DNA of 64,000 nucleotides, taken from assembly GCF_030704535.1 (NCBI RefSeq), contig NC_081819.1, positions 21,858,001-21,922,000 of the forward strand, read 5' to 3'. Below are positions 49,989 to 63,630 of this stretch, one piece after another. The translations under genes were made by a program, and so were the position numbers. Each line of letters begins with the position of its first letter. Position 1 is the stretch's first letter. This stretch comes from Vitis vinifera (lineage: Eukaryota; Streptophyta; Magnoliopsida; Vitales; Vitaceae). The notes beneath the pieces are model-generated. The model was not told where the DNA came from and did no database searches. It was given only the letters and a program-made list of their open reading frames with translations.

Positions 49989-52900
49989 GAATATGCCCAT
50001 TGCGGTTGAGTTCATCAAGCTAATTTGGAGCTTTTGGTTTTAAGATTTCACCCCATTTTTTTATTGTTTTATAGTGATTCTTCACTATTAAATCCGCACA
50101 ATTTTAAAACTCGTTTATATGATTAAGAAGAACTTACAACATATATATAGGTCAAACAGACAAATATTCCCTTATAGCATCGGTCCATTTGTAATGATCC
50201 ATTATTTCTTATGTAAATATTGTCTATTTTTTAATATCTCATATCAATAAATTTCATATATTTTGGGTTGTCATATTTTGTGTAAGTTAAATATATTATG
50301 AGTTTGTTTGACAGTGATTTTAAAAAACGTTTTTAATTTTAATTTTTTTTTAAATAAGGTGTTTAACAAAATTTAAAAAATTAGATAATAATTTTTTTTA
50401 ATTATATAAATACATTTTAAAAACGTATTGTGATAGCTTATTGAATATAGAACAGATAATATCTATTGATAATGTTAGGAATAAAGTTGGCTTGTGAGTG
50501 GGGATAGAAGACTCGTCGCCTTCGTGACTTAGACAAACTTTGAAAACACTTTACTTCCCACTTGGGTTAGGAGAGCAACAATGGCTTTGGGTGACTGTCA
50601 TTTAGTGTCATAGACGGTAGACCATATCACACATGCTGCCACCCCTTATACGTATAGACCTTGAGGGACCATCAAAAATCTGTTAAGCCAGCTAGAAATT
50701 AAATATATGGCCAGTTATAAGATTAGGGGTTACATTCATGACGCTGTTCACTGTATTTGATACGCTGTTTGTCAAGGACCTCAGCTTCTCCTTTTATGGA
50801 AGGAGTGCGCCCTAACGTCAAGTTTCAGTCAGGTCGAGGAAAGTTGGGGCTTTTTACAAGAAAAATAAATAAATAAATAAATAAAATATTGAATTATCAT
50901 ATTTCATATTTCATATTTCATATTTGTATTAATAATTTTTTTTAAAATGATATAATATATATAAAAATAAAAAAATAAAAAAATCCAGTGGTTACAAAAA
51001 GTCCAACAACCATGGCTTTTTGTGGTTCTTTCCTTCCAAAAACAGTAGTGTAAAATAATCCAAAAACCTCATGTGGACCTCTTGTCTACAAAATCTTACC
51101 ATTTACATACATCTAATCGCTTTTATTTGTCATTATTGTATGCTATCTTCTAGAACATTCTTGAGTTTACAAAACCTTGTTGGCCCATGCAAAGGCAGGA
51201 TTAAATGTACCACCGACCTATATCATCATTGACCTTCAACCAGCTTATATTTCTATTCCATGATTTCTTACCCTTGAGAGTATTATCTACATTACATTAC
51301 GTCCCCACCACAACCAGATCCTTTGCTTCTTTGTCTTGAAGTAGTTTCCAAGAATCCCACCAAACCTAACTCTGATTTGCAGTTACCCCTCTTACCGGTT
51401 CGTTAGGTTCATAACCCCGAAACAAAAAAAAAAAAGTAAAATTAGAGAAAATACCCGATGAATGTTCTATAATACCAGGTATTCAAAAAAAAGTACATGA
51501 AATTTTAATGAATTTAAATGAAATTAGATTAAGAAGTAATATGTATGAAACTTACGACATGCTTATTTGAATTAGTGATCTTGGATACGTATGTGTTCAA
51601 GGTATCATCTTATCACCTTTTATGAAAATCATTAGTAAAACATAATATACAGTTAGTCAGATGGAATCGATAGATTTTTGTATTAGATTGCAAATATAAT
51701 GTAACAAGATCAAATAACGTACTTTTAAGACAATAAATTATCCTATAAATGATATCGTGTTCATGTGAGTTATAATATTTAGATTATGAGTTATTTTAGA
51801 ATTCAATCTATTATTAAATTACCAGTTTTCCTAAAAATTTAAACTTACAGCATTTGAATTCACTATATGTATAGTAATGCTCCTTATCACCCCCTCCTTA
51901 AGTACAGTCTCATACCTCATACCCGCATGTTGAGAGATTTTAAAGAATTGCAAAGGGAGGAAATATACGAAATGTAAAAACAAACACGAAAGATAGTCAA
52001 ATGAGAAAACAAATATACAAATTACGAATAAGTCATTTGAACCTTTGACTTATCACTAAGCCAAGTTTTAATACCATATTAAACTATTGAACTACTAATT
52101 TATTTTTTTTAAATAATATTCTTTTGATGCAAAGCTCAACAAATCATAGGTTCCATTGGTTGGCATGTAAATTACTCTACTATAACGTCAACCCTTTTGT
52201 CGGACTTATATGATCCAAGAATCTGTGCTTTGCTGCATAAAGACAATGGATTCAGATCTCTTTTGACTGTCCTTTTTGGGGGAGACTTACCAAGCGATGC
52301 TTGACTTTGACTCTTCATATGTTTCTTCTTTCAGGTTTCACTCCTGGGGCAGGGCCATCCAGAGGGCACTTTACTATATGTCATGGACATCATGATTCTA
52401 TGTGTAAGTTCAAGCTTTGTAGAGTCATCAGCGGACACCTCTCAATTAAATATACAGAGAATATAATTTTTATTTTTTTTATTTTTTAATGTTTTAATCA
52501 ATTTTGATTTATAATTTTGTGACTAAGATTGATATTTAATGTTTGATGGTCAAAATACGAGGTATTGATTACATTAAACTATGTCAAGAATTAAGAAATT
52601 ACCAAAAATGGATTCGGTCCGAATCAAAATTGAAAAGCAAAATCAATTATTTTGCTTCGTTTCATTTTTTTGTATCGTGTATTTGTATAAGTCTAATTTA
52701 TTTATATTTGATTATATATATTTTTAATATTCGGTAAATATTAAAAAAAATTCTTAAATGATTTATAGAAGAACATAGTGTCTTGAATTTTTATTTTTTT
52801 ATTTATTTTTAATAAAAATGATTATTTTTAATAAAATCCCAAAAGATTTCTGAACAAAATTGATGTTGGATTGGATTTCTGTTTACTCTTTATTTATTTT

Positions 52901-53215
52901 CTCAGCTAGCAAAAGCCCGGATGGTACTATCTATTTTTGGGAAAACGACCCGGGGCCACCCGCCAAAAAAAGGACAGTTCTTGAGTGAAAAAATCTAAAG
53001 GATGTTGAATTCTGCTCTCACGGACCAATCAGAGTTGAGAGTCAGCGAAGACTTCATCAACTTGCTGTAACGTAATCGGCCTTGAGGTTACACACTATCG
53101 GTACACGTTAGACTCACACGCCTTTGAAAAATTGAAAAGTCATCTTTTAGCTCAGCACCAAGAACCAACCACCCGCCATTTTTCTACGCCACAGGGTCTC
53201 TCTCTCGCAGAGACA
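49989..53215. other. Intergenic between PPR and CRCK2 genes
   Basis: The PPR 3' flank at about 50060-50150 contains CAATTTTAAAACTCGTTTAT and ATTAAGAAGAACTTACAACA. These are related to the foldback repeats in the MATE introns. An AAAT microsatellite sits at about 50865-50885 and a TTTCATA triplicate near 50900-50925. The block at 52140-52450 is GC-richer but has no recognisable product. 53000-53215 is probably promoter and leader of the kinase gene. Confidence 0.45.
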
Positions 53216-56200
53216 ATGAAGAACCCAAATTTGATGTACGGGAACCGGAACCATGGCTCCGGAGCACGAAGAACGCCGGACCGGCTAACGTACTCGCCTA
53301 GTACCGTCGACTACGACGCATCCTCCATCCAGAAGTCGCGTAGCGGCCGGAATCCGATGATGATGGCGGTCAAGTCAGTGGCTGGAGTTTTTGTTTCGTG
53401 CTTCACTCCGCCGGAAACAACGAGTTCGAAGAACTTTGGAGATTCTGACGAATTTAGAGCTCCTTCGGGTAAGTATTTAATTTTTTGGTAGAACTGTGGT
53501 GAAAATCGGAAGGAAGTGGAAATTCGGAGGCGTCTGGTTGATCAGATGAGAACTTTGTGTGGAGTTGTATTTTGACTTGGTTTTGAGGCTTGGATCTCAT
53601 GATCTGGCTGTTTCCTTTTTAATTTTCCGTTTGGGAGCTAGAAAGTAAGTAAGAGCGGAAATTTTTAATTTTAACTTTTCATGCTGTTTTAAATGTTTCA
53701 AGAATAAAAAAGGAAGTCAGTCAACGAAGGTGAATTGTTGCAATTGAACATGAAAACTATATAGAGAATTTTCCTTTTGTCTGCCCACATTTTCTTTGGA
53801 ACCAAACATGAACTTTGATACAACGAAGTTCTCAAACTAACCTCAAATTTTTTAATTAAATTTGTAAGATCAAACGCTCCCACTGCTTCAATGGCTATTC
53901 TTTAATGCCCTTGATATTATGGGCGGATCTTACGTTAAGAGTGAAATTCCTGAATTATTCTCAAAATCCTACAAGGCCAAGAAATCCTTGGCATCTCGCC
54001 CTTAATTTAATCCTTGGAAACTCTATTAATATTTCCTAGCATTTACCTAACTCTTTCTCTGGAGTCCTGAATTTCAAATGATTCCTGAAATGCAAATATG
54101 TTAGTATAGGTGACAAAAGAAATGTTTGTAATTTTTTATATTTTTTATATTTTTTTGTGGGTCAAATTTATTCATGAAAAATAAGATTATCATGACTGGA
54201 ACCAAAAGTTTAAATTGAAGGTGAAAAAAAAGGAACTGGTAAGAAGTTTCTTAAGATCATGTCCAGATTATGTTCAGTTTTCTGGGCTCTGAAGCATGCT
54301 TTGGTGATTCACTGCATTTTTGCAGGATGATTACTTTATTTTAGAGGAGGACAAATCTGCTCTTTTGTGTTCTTTTCTCATTTTTATATTGCATTTCCAT
54401 TGAAAATCAGAGTTGCATGCTTGGGGACAATGTTAAACCAAAATTCTCTTAAGTTTGTTCATTTCTGAGAAAACTAAGGGAATAAAAACAGAAATGAAAG
54501 TTCCACCTTTCTGGTTGCCTGGATCCTAAGAATTAAAGAGCTTAACTATGCCAAGTAATTGTACAAAGTGTACTTGAGCTAAGCAAGGCTATCTTTCCCT
54601 CATTTTTAAGAACCCAAATGATGGAAACTAAGGTCTCTTGGCAACAAAATGGAGCATTTGTTTTTATGAAATAGGTATGCAGTGGGAATAAACTATTTTT
54701 TTGTATAAATCTTAGTTGCATCCGATGTTTCGCGAGCTGGAAGTGTGAGAAGACGTGTCTCAGGCTCAAGTCATGGTATCTATGCCAATTCATACAATTC
54801 AACACATGGGAGAGAACCTGGGAGTGTGAAATTCACTTTGGAGGAGATCTACAAGGCAACAAGGAACTTCTCCCCTTCTTGGAAGATTGGACAAGGTGGT
54901 TTTGGGACAGTCTACAAGGGCAGACTTGAAGATGGAACCCTTGTTGCTGTCAAACGCGCTAAGAAGGTTTTGATGAGTACTATTTCCAGCTGTTTATTTT
55001 CTGGCTTTGTTGCAGAGCTCGGAAATAGAAATAAATCAAATGAGGATTAACCATGACTTTTACTTCTCTTTGCAGAGTCTGTATGATAAACATTTAGGTG
55101 TGGAATTTCAGAGTGAGATCCAGACACTGGCACAGGTCGAGCATTTGAATTTGGTGAGGTTTTATGGGTATTTGGAGCATGGAGATGAAAGAATTGTTGT
55201 TGTGGAGTATGTCCCCAATGGAACCCTCAGAGAACACTTGGATTGTGAGTTCTCGGTACCTTACTCTTGGTCTTATTGTCTAGATAAGGCTTGTGAACTT
55301 CAATAGTTATATGGTTTGAAGACTAATGCAGGTGTACAAGGCAACATTCTTGATTTTGCTGCACGGCTGGATGTTGCAATTGATGTGGCCCATGCCATCA
55401 CCTATCTTCACATGTACACAGGTGAGCCTTTGCTGGTGACCCAAGTATTAGTTTCATTAGAATGGGTAATCCTAACTTGCTATTTGTTCCTCTGATATAT
55501 CTAACTGAATGATATTGCAGATCACCCTATCATCCATAGAGACATTAAGTCTTCCAATATTCTTCTCACCGAAAATCTTCGAGCCAAGGTTGCCGACTTT
55601 GGTTTTGCTAGATTGGCAGCTGATACCGAATCAGGTGCCACCCATGTATCCACCCAAGTGAAAGGAACGGCTGGCTACCTAGACCCAGAATATCTGAGAA
55701 CCTATCAACTCACTGAGAAGAGTGATGTCTACTCATTTGGTGTATTACTTGTGGAACTAGTCACAGGTAGGTGCCCCATTGAAGCTAAACGGGAACTCCC
55801 GGAGCGAATAACTGCCAAATGGGTATGCTTTCTGTTCCCTATCTTCTTTTCCAATTAAATCTAGATGCGTCTCCATATGATGAAACGAAGTTATTTTGCT
55901 TCCATTTCTTATCACCAACCATTTGGTACCCAAATATAGCTACCTTTATCTTCCGGGGAAAGAAATGTTCTTTTCTCTTAATTGGGGAAAGAAATCTTCT
56001 TTTCTCTCAATTAAGACTTGGATTGTAATACATGCAGGCCATGAAGAAATTCACCGACGGAGATGCAATTTTTACCTTGGATCCTAGACTGGAAAGGAAT
56101 GCTGCAAATAACCTAGCACTGGAAAAGATTCTTGAACTAGCATTACAATGTTTGGCTCCACAGAAACAGAACCGACCAAGCATGAGGAGGTGTGCAGAGA

Positions 56201-56301
56201 TCCTTTGGAGTATCCGGAAGGACCACAGGGAGCTATCAGCCTCAGACACTCGGTCACTCTCGTCTCATTCCCAGAAGAGTATTCAACTCAGAGAAGGATA
56301 A
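53216..56301 (+). CDS. CRCK2: Calmodulin-binding receptor-like cytoplasmic kinase
   Basis: Six exons join in phase: 53216-53468, 54716-54966, 55076-55244, 55332-55421, 55521-55822 and 56038-56301, giving 442 residues. There is no signal peptide or transmembrane helix. A Ser/Arg-rich N-terminal region with a short hydrophobic [13 protein letters not shown] stretch precedes the kinase. The kinase domain has [18 protein letters not shown], the αC-region insert [26 protein letters not shown] (an RD kinase), DFGFARL, the activation segment [16 protein letters not shown], and a C-lobe ending in [18 protein letters not shown]. Members of this family bind calmodulin near subdomain II and signal in the cytosol. 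Intron 1 is 1.25 kb. The ATG at 53216 is the first in frame. Arabidopsis CRCK2 (At4g00330) shares the unusual LDC exon junction as I recall it. Confidence 0.94.
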
Positions 56302-57086
56302 GCAGGTAGGTGAACGGTGTCAGCAAGAGTTGCCATATCGCTGAAGTTGAATTTGTATCAGAGATCACAACATACAGAGAGGAATCCCGCATGGATTACC
56401 ATAGATATCCCACATGGATTGCCATGGATCAAAACAGTTCCAGTATTTGAAAGGAGCCATGGAAGAAGCATGCCAATGATCTTGGTAAACAGCCTAAAAT
56501 TTCACTCCAAGAAGCTTTTTTTTGCTATAAAAATTAGAGTCTCTACATGGAGTTAGCTTTTTTATGTATAGGAAATTCAGTTTTGAAATGGTTTATTGCT
56601 TTGCTTCCTCTAGATCCTTGTGTGAGTTTTTCCTTTTCATTTTTCCCTCTTGTGTGAGCTTTAGATATTTTTTCAGAAGATTTTATTTTTATCTATTCGA
56701 AACATTGGGATAATGTATTCTTTCTACCATTTTTCACTGTGTCTCAGTGAAAATATCTTATTGTTTACACATGAAGAAAAAAAAAAAACATATGGACCAT
56801 CATCTACTGTCCTTTTTCGGGTTTATTGACCAATCAACAATCTGTGCAGCAAATCAACAATCTGTTTGAGCATAAACGTTGATGAGATGCACTACAAATT
56901 TACATGATCAAAACTCTAATCTTCATCCTGATGTTCTACATTCTATTCTCCCTATATATAACTCTCAGTAGCATTTCCGCCCTGGCTTGATTCCTTTTGT
57001 CCTAATAGATAAATAACTTATAACATACACATGAATTTACAACGAACTTGGGGGGTCAGAGTTTGTAAACATTCCTCCATCTCCCC
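56302..57086. other. Shared 3' region of convergent genes
   Basis: 785 bp between the stop of the plus-strand kinase gene and the stop of the minus-strand TMEM8-like gene. It must contain both 3'UTRs and terminators. T-rich runs at 56510-56700 and an A-run at 56776-56788 are the only notable features. No genes. Confidence 0.6.
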
Positions 57087-60000
57087 CTATGGCCCTCTTG
57101 GGAATGAATCCTGGCGAGTTAACTCATAATTTCCATCTGGGGGTCCTTCATCCTCGTTATTTATGTAGTCTGCTTTTGAGCACAGGAAAAGGAAAGAAGA
57201 CGTGTATATGCTGACATGCCACATGCTGCACCATTAAATGCAACAAACATGAAAACATGTGAGGGATACCAACAAAACAGACGAAGGAACAAAAGAAATT
57301 TATTTGACATGTCATATGCTGCAACCATTTTATGCATCAAACATGAGAAAACCCAGACTTCCAATTTCATCATACCTATGCCAAATCCAGTAGCTTTCAC
57401 TGGTTTCCAGTTTCCAGCTTATGGCAGCCATGGCTAGTGCAACGAAGCCAGCAAGCACAAAACCCCATCGGAAACGTTTTAAAAGTGTCTTGATAAGACT
57501 TCGTAGCGAGTCTCTAATAGTTTGCCATCTGCAGTTGACACACACACTCGGATATCTTAGACAAGAATTGGGGAACCAATATCTTCTATCATGAGTTAAG
57601 GATCATGACCAAACAAGATTCAAGATTTTGATACCCAAAAAAAAAACTAAAAGAATAAACTTACCTGTGAAGCACATTTACGTGGAATCCTGTTGTAAAT
57701 GAAAATGACCTAAATTTGGTTGAGAATTCTATCAGCCATCCAACAAGGAGACCCAGAGCCCCAATTGCTATTACAAGAATGATATTAGCAGACCTGCAGA
57801 TTTTGGCAATGTTTAAAAGGCCATCACAATATCCGAGCATACTCAAACCATAGGTGTCAGTTCTTTGTACCTGGTTGCCTCAGTTGCAGCCATGAGGGCT
57901 GTAAGAATTGAAACAGCTGTGTGAATCGTCCTCTTCGAACCTTCATCAATAGCAGCTAGGTACACAAACGTGCTCACCACAGCCATAAATGAGAGCCAGA
58001 AGTCCATGAACTGAAAACATCCCCCATTTAACTAATGAGTAATGAATAATATCTTAAAGAAAAGCACATAAGAGGATGTGTATTTGTTCAACATAGAGCA
58101 ACAAATGCTAATGTTTATAAAGATTTTATCACATTTTCTGATAAGACAACCAATCCCATTGATGCTCCTCTCGAGCTTCAAATGGCTTCCAGGATATCAC
58201 ATTAAAATGCATAAGTCCAATTATCCAATGCCAAACTCAATTTCTCAAAATTTTGCTCAAGTTCACAACAATGGTAATAAACATTTCACGGGCTTTTTTC
58301 ATCTGTAATGCCACTGAGAACAAATAGTCTCACATTAAAAACCATGAACAACAACTCATACCTGTAAGACATGAAAGGATAATGCACACCAGGTGCCCAC
58401 ATCACATGCATGATATAGTCCACTAGAAATCCCACTTGACGTGAAGAGAACCCACTCAGCAAATGCCTGCACAAATCAAATAAATGCCTTGTTGACATTA
58501 GAGACAAAATAATGGACCACTAGATTCAAGTTGACCCACTGGGGTAGCTCAAGTCCATTACTGTATATTTGTTAATCTGTTCACAACTAAATTTGTAACT
58601 ATGAGAAATTTCCTAGTCATCTCTCAGGTTACCAACAATTTTATTGATCTCCCATAAAGTTTCTGTAATATCATTGACATCTCCTGTCAGCTTCACTACC
58701 ACAAATAAAAAAATAATATCACTGGTTTATGCTCATTATCCATTTCACATTTTAAAATAAGAGTATATCCAAACCGGGGCCAAAAAGGTCTTTGAGTGGC
58801 ACTTTATTGGCCCACTTTTTCTTAGAGGATAGGGAATTGATGCTGACAAAAATAAAATCAGGAGATGTCAAACTTCCAAAACTCATCATATTCTCGTTAT
58901 TTATCATCATTTGCAGTGAATGGTTGCAAATGATTCTCAGTCCAATCCAAGTGGATTATGAATATTACCTTCTGGCGAAGAGCCCAATAAGCAGGAAGTA
59001 CAGCTGCAGCATTTGATGCAATAAGAGAAATTGATTGCCATATGTGCCCTACATAGTGTGCAACAAGTGGATTAGGTAACGTACATTGAAAAGCATTGCA
59101 CAAGGTCCTCATACCAGGCTTCAAATTTGATTGAATGAAACAATAGCCCAAAAAAGAAGATGAACTGCCACAAAGCAAATCCCAAAACCACATGCCTTCT
59201 GCAAATGCTTTGAACCCACATATTCAAGAGTGTGATAAGAGCTATGGACCCTTGAAATAGCTGGACCCTTTCTGTTCAAGGATTATCCTTGGGTTCCATT
59301 TGGCTTCAGGTTTTGTGTTTGCTTCCCTTTTAATTCAGGGTTTGCAGCTCTTATCATGGATTAGAATCTCTCCGATCCTTCTACCAAAGTAGCCTATCCT
59401 TACTACTAAAGTAGACTGTCTAGGAAACTACAAAATTGAGGCATTGATCACAACCTTGCTGGGAATAGTACATGTGGGAAAACAAGTGGAGATTGAAATT
59501 TTTCTTAAAATATATTTTTATAGAGAAATCAAGACAGTTTAGTGACCCACAAGTTGGACGGATTGAAAATATGCTGTTTTGTAACCATTCAGCTTCAATT
59601 TTGCAGTTTCCAAAGCATCCCCTGAACTTCCTCTCTAAAAGCAATTACACGTGTGAACAACTGATAGAGAAAATTTTCAGCTTATATAAACAAGAAAGAG
59701 ATAGAAAAAGTAAACCAAAACATGACAGTGAAGTTGAAATTATTGGTAGTAAAGTTCACCAGAGACCAATTGGAGGACTTTGGCATACATTTCAAAATTG
59801 AAATTTTACCTTGATGTGATACGATTTCGACACTACAATCAAAGCCCCCATGGTTCCGATCACATGCACAGTAACTACAGGAAGAAAACACGGAAAAAGA
59901 AAAAGTCGAGAAAGTTAAAAAAATTATTTGGAATTTCTATGCAGAGACATCTGAATAATGTTGACCAGAATAAGAACAGTGTGATATATTTAGCCTAGCA

Positions 60001-63000
60001 AGTAAAGAAACTATAAAGCATGAAAGATGTGCAAATGATGAAGTTTAAAAAGTGGTGGGGTGATAACAAAACCTGTAAAATGTTAATCCACTTGCATCAA
60101 CAGCAGATTGGCACTGCCCATGAGATGAGCATCTTTTTGGGCATCTTTCCAGTGAAATAGACATAGTAGTTTGAGCTGTGGAAGTGCTGCTTGAAGAATT
60201 TAGATACCTCAATCCAAAATTCCATGATCCTTCTCTAACATACAAGATATAAAAATTAACAGATTCTTCACTTGAATTATACAGCATGAAAAACATCGAG
60301 CCATCACTGCTGCTTGTTTTATTTGCATAGAAGTAATCCCAAGTATCATGGGTTGGCAATGCACCAAATCTGGCATATATTTCATAATTTATTTTCACAT
60401 CTGATGTTAGTCGGATGTGGATATTTCCCGCAGCTGCACCATGAGGAACGTCCATAAGAAAATAAGTCCAAGCATCACCAAGCTCTCCCCCATTTGAGTA
60501 GTTGCTTAAAAGAGGTTCCAGAGGAAAATTGGCAGAATCTGGAGAAACTTTTTCACTGACTGGCAAATAATAAGATTCAAAAAAGGCAGTTGGATTTCTC
60601 CTGAGAACTGTCTGCAGAGAACCATTCTCAGCTTATCAATAAATAATTCCTGCGAATAATTTTCTTGAAGCATCAACAGAAAGAAAAGTTACCAGTAAAA
60701 AACAGGGCAATGATTAACTTCATGTACAGATAACAAATGACCAAAAAACAGTGGAATCTGCAATAAAAAAATTTATTTGCTTCTGCTTTAGGAATCTTGT
60801 AACTTAAACCAAAACTCTAAAAAGTGCACCTTCTTGCTCTTCTAGCAAGAGCTCAAGATAGGACTCGAGAGCTGCCTATGTCACACACCCAAAATTCACC
60901 CGTGTGTGTTAAATGTCCACCTTTTCATTCTAAGATTTTTACTTACTTTGTTCCCCATGAACACAAGAGTTTAAGTTAAATAATATTCCCTTCATCCAAG
61001 AGCTCATATCTTCATAATTAATAAACATGATGAATACAAACCAATCAATCAATGGATTCCACATTGCTGCAGATTTGTTTGATAAAAACAGCAGTTAATC
61101 AATAGACAGTGGTTCAAACATGAAAAACTGTAGTAATAAACACATAAGACAACATCCCACCTGAAGCATGTATCTTTCCTGTGTACAGTTTAGCCCAGCT
61201 TTTCCCAACGGACATTCGAGTACTTTCCATTCCATGGAATAGCAAACTTTTATTGTTGGATCCTGGATCCCTCCAATCTCTTTTGACAGATTAACAGGTA
61301 AAATAGTAAAATACCAGCGACCAACCTTTGGTGAGCGGATGACCAAAGGAGCCTTATTTATATTAGTGGAATAATCATGCAAATTCGGCAGAGGAATTGT
61401 TCCATGCCGAGCAAGACACATTACATTAATTTCACTGACATTCCCAGTGAAATTTGAGGATGTTCCATTGAACCTGACATTCATCACTGTAACAGATAAC
61501 TGTTCTGGTAGTCCCATTACATCCAAGAAGTAGATTTTGGGTTCACCATCCACATGGCAAGAATTCTCAAAAGAACTTCTGCACGAAATGAAATTTTCTG
61601 TGGTTTGGTTGTCAATTGAAAGACTTTCTGTAAAATTGGAGCTGTCAGATAGAACACATGAAAGTGGATTAACTGTTTGGTTGCAGTATTGGCCTGACAT
61701 TGTTGAAGTTGTACATCCTTCCACACTTACATTGGCGCTGAAGGTGTACGATGATCCTCGACTAATCTGCAATGCCAGATCAGAAATGGATCTAAAATGT
61801 TCAGAAGGTAAAACTCATGTGTCTCAAATCCAAACACCAAGGACACTAATTGAAAAGGAGAAAAAATAAAATAAAATGCAAAGAGCCATCCAGAGAAGGG
61901 CTGATTTAGAGATTTAGATTTTCAGTATAATAGGTACAGTGACTTTTGGCAGAAAAAAATGTTAGCAAAAGTGAAGAAATACTGTTGATGAGTGGGAAAA
62001 AATCGGGAAAGAAATTTACACCATTTTTGTTAACCAAAATGTGTGCTGTTATGATGGTTAGAATGATATCCTGCTGTTCAATGAAATGGCAAAAAAATCA
62101 AGATTAGCTAGTAGTGCATGCCTTGCTGATTTCTAAAATAACGACAAGCAATCAAGACATCCTCCATTTTAGACAACAATAGAGTTTAATCCTAATAAAA
62201 TGTCAGCCTTCTGTTTTAAACACACGGATCCAATTCCATTGAAAGCAAGGAAATATATTCCCAAATTACAAAAAAAATTCAAGTACTAGAGGTAACGGTG
62301 CATACCATCTTTGATTGTGTCCTCATAGGTCCAATGCCATTGAAAACCCCAAAATACCAGACCCCTGGAGAAATCTGAATAATTTTTTGTAAGTTGGACT
62401 CTAATAACTGTTATCAACCAGACAACTAAGATAGAAATAAAGATAAGGAAAACGGTAATGAAATATCCTATGAGCCAAAATGTAAAAGACTTTGATAACA
62501 GTCGTGGCAACAGATTATGTCAAGAAAGAAATACTGATATTCTGAAACACTTGCATAAGAAAGAAAAAGGGAAGATGAAGAATGACATTTGCGTAAAATT
62601 AGAGACGCATTTACAGTAATTCTCAAAAACCTGCTCATTTGTCAATCTTGTCGTTATATTTTTCTGCATAGGATAGCACTGCTCTGTATTTTGAAGACCT
62701 CCCGTCACTCCAAAAGATCCATTAGAGAGAGTACCTAACACTAGAACAGCAGAAGAACCTTTGTGAACTGCTTGCAATCATAATTTCATTGCACTGGAAC
62801 AAGAATAAGGATAACAATTGAACCAAAATTTGAAACAAATGCAAAACCAAAAGCAGAAGCAGGCATTATGGAACATTGTAACCAGAGCATGTTTAAGATT
62901 GATCAAAGCACAAGTAAGTTTATGAAAATTTCAACACAATAAGAAGAATTTGTTGAGGGTTTTGATGCACTTTTTATGAGAAAAGAAAATCAATTTTAAG

Positions 63001-63630
63001 AAGTTGGGATGTTATCAAGCCCATCACTTACCAAATTCTTTTCTGAGCAAGCAATGATTACAAGTATGATTTTCAGAAAACATAACCCTATATGTAGCAG
63101 AATTGCAAAACACAATTCCAGTAATGCCTGAAATAATTTGGACAAAGCTGAGTTAAGTTGAGGTTATCTGGCAATTTCTACCTAAATCTTTTACTGTAGT
63201 GTTTGAGACATCCGGCAGTGGGGGGCTACCATTTCGGAAGCATATCATTGGCAATGTGCTTTTAGGAATCTTTCCTGTGCTTTCAGTACCCTGCAGACAA
63301 ATTGAACCATGAGAAGAAAGGGGAAGCAAAAAAAATCAAGATCAATCAACGGCAGTAAAAGGAGATGCAATTCCCATTTTAGAGGCAAACCACAGTGCCT
63401 GACGTGAGCTTATTATCAGGTTTTCAAAAATAAAGGTAATGCAAAGAACTTCCAATTCATCAACATCAAATCTTAAATTCCATTTATAAAAGAACCCTTT
63501 AACCGGCACCAACAAAGAGCATGACATTCTTAAATACCACACATTTCAAAGAGTTCAATAAGCATACTTACAATGTCCACATCTGACTCTAATGCAATTG
63601 ACATTGAAGAGAACCACAGCGGCAACTCAA
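57087..63630 (-). CDS. TMEM8-like CREST-family membrane protein with EGF-like module, 5' partial
   Basis: Fourteen exons join in phase: 63630-63572, 63290-63182, 63127-63032, 62767-62631, 62407-62306, 61766-61161, 60611-60073, 59874-59810, 59048-58969, 58466-58362, 58010-57871, 57793-57665, 57528-57376 and 57225-57087. They give about 818 residues; the start lies beyond the right edge. The first two thirds are extracellular-like, rich in N-glycosylation sites and Cys (ISPGVWYFGVFNGIG, GRWYFTILPVNLS). An EGF-like module follows (CPKRCSSHGQC, YCACDRNHGGFDC). About seven hydrophobic helices come next, then a hydrophilic tail. Motifs SSGLYHACD and WHSMWH match the Ser, His/Asp and HxxxH residues of the CREST hydrolase superfamily (ceramidases, TMEM8/PGAP6). 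Animal TMEM8A trims GPI anchors; the same job here is inference. The homologue I recall is At2g46060. Confidence 0.88.

Noticed and set aside
52140..52450. Possible microRNA precursor in a GC-richer block
   Set aside because: No match to the conserved plant microRNA sequences I know, and no obvious long hairpin by eye.
62286..62510. Hydrophobic 74-codon frame on the minus strand
   Set aside because: The true exon in this region (62407-62306) uses another frame that joins in phase to its neighbours and contains PGVWYFGVFNGIG.
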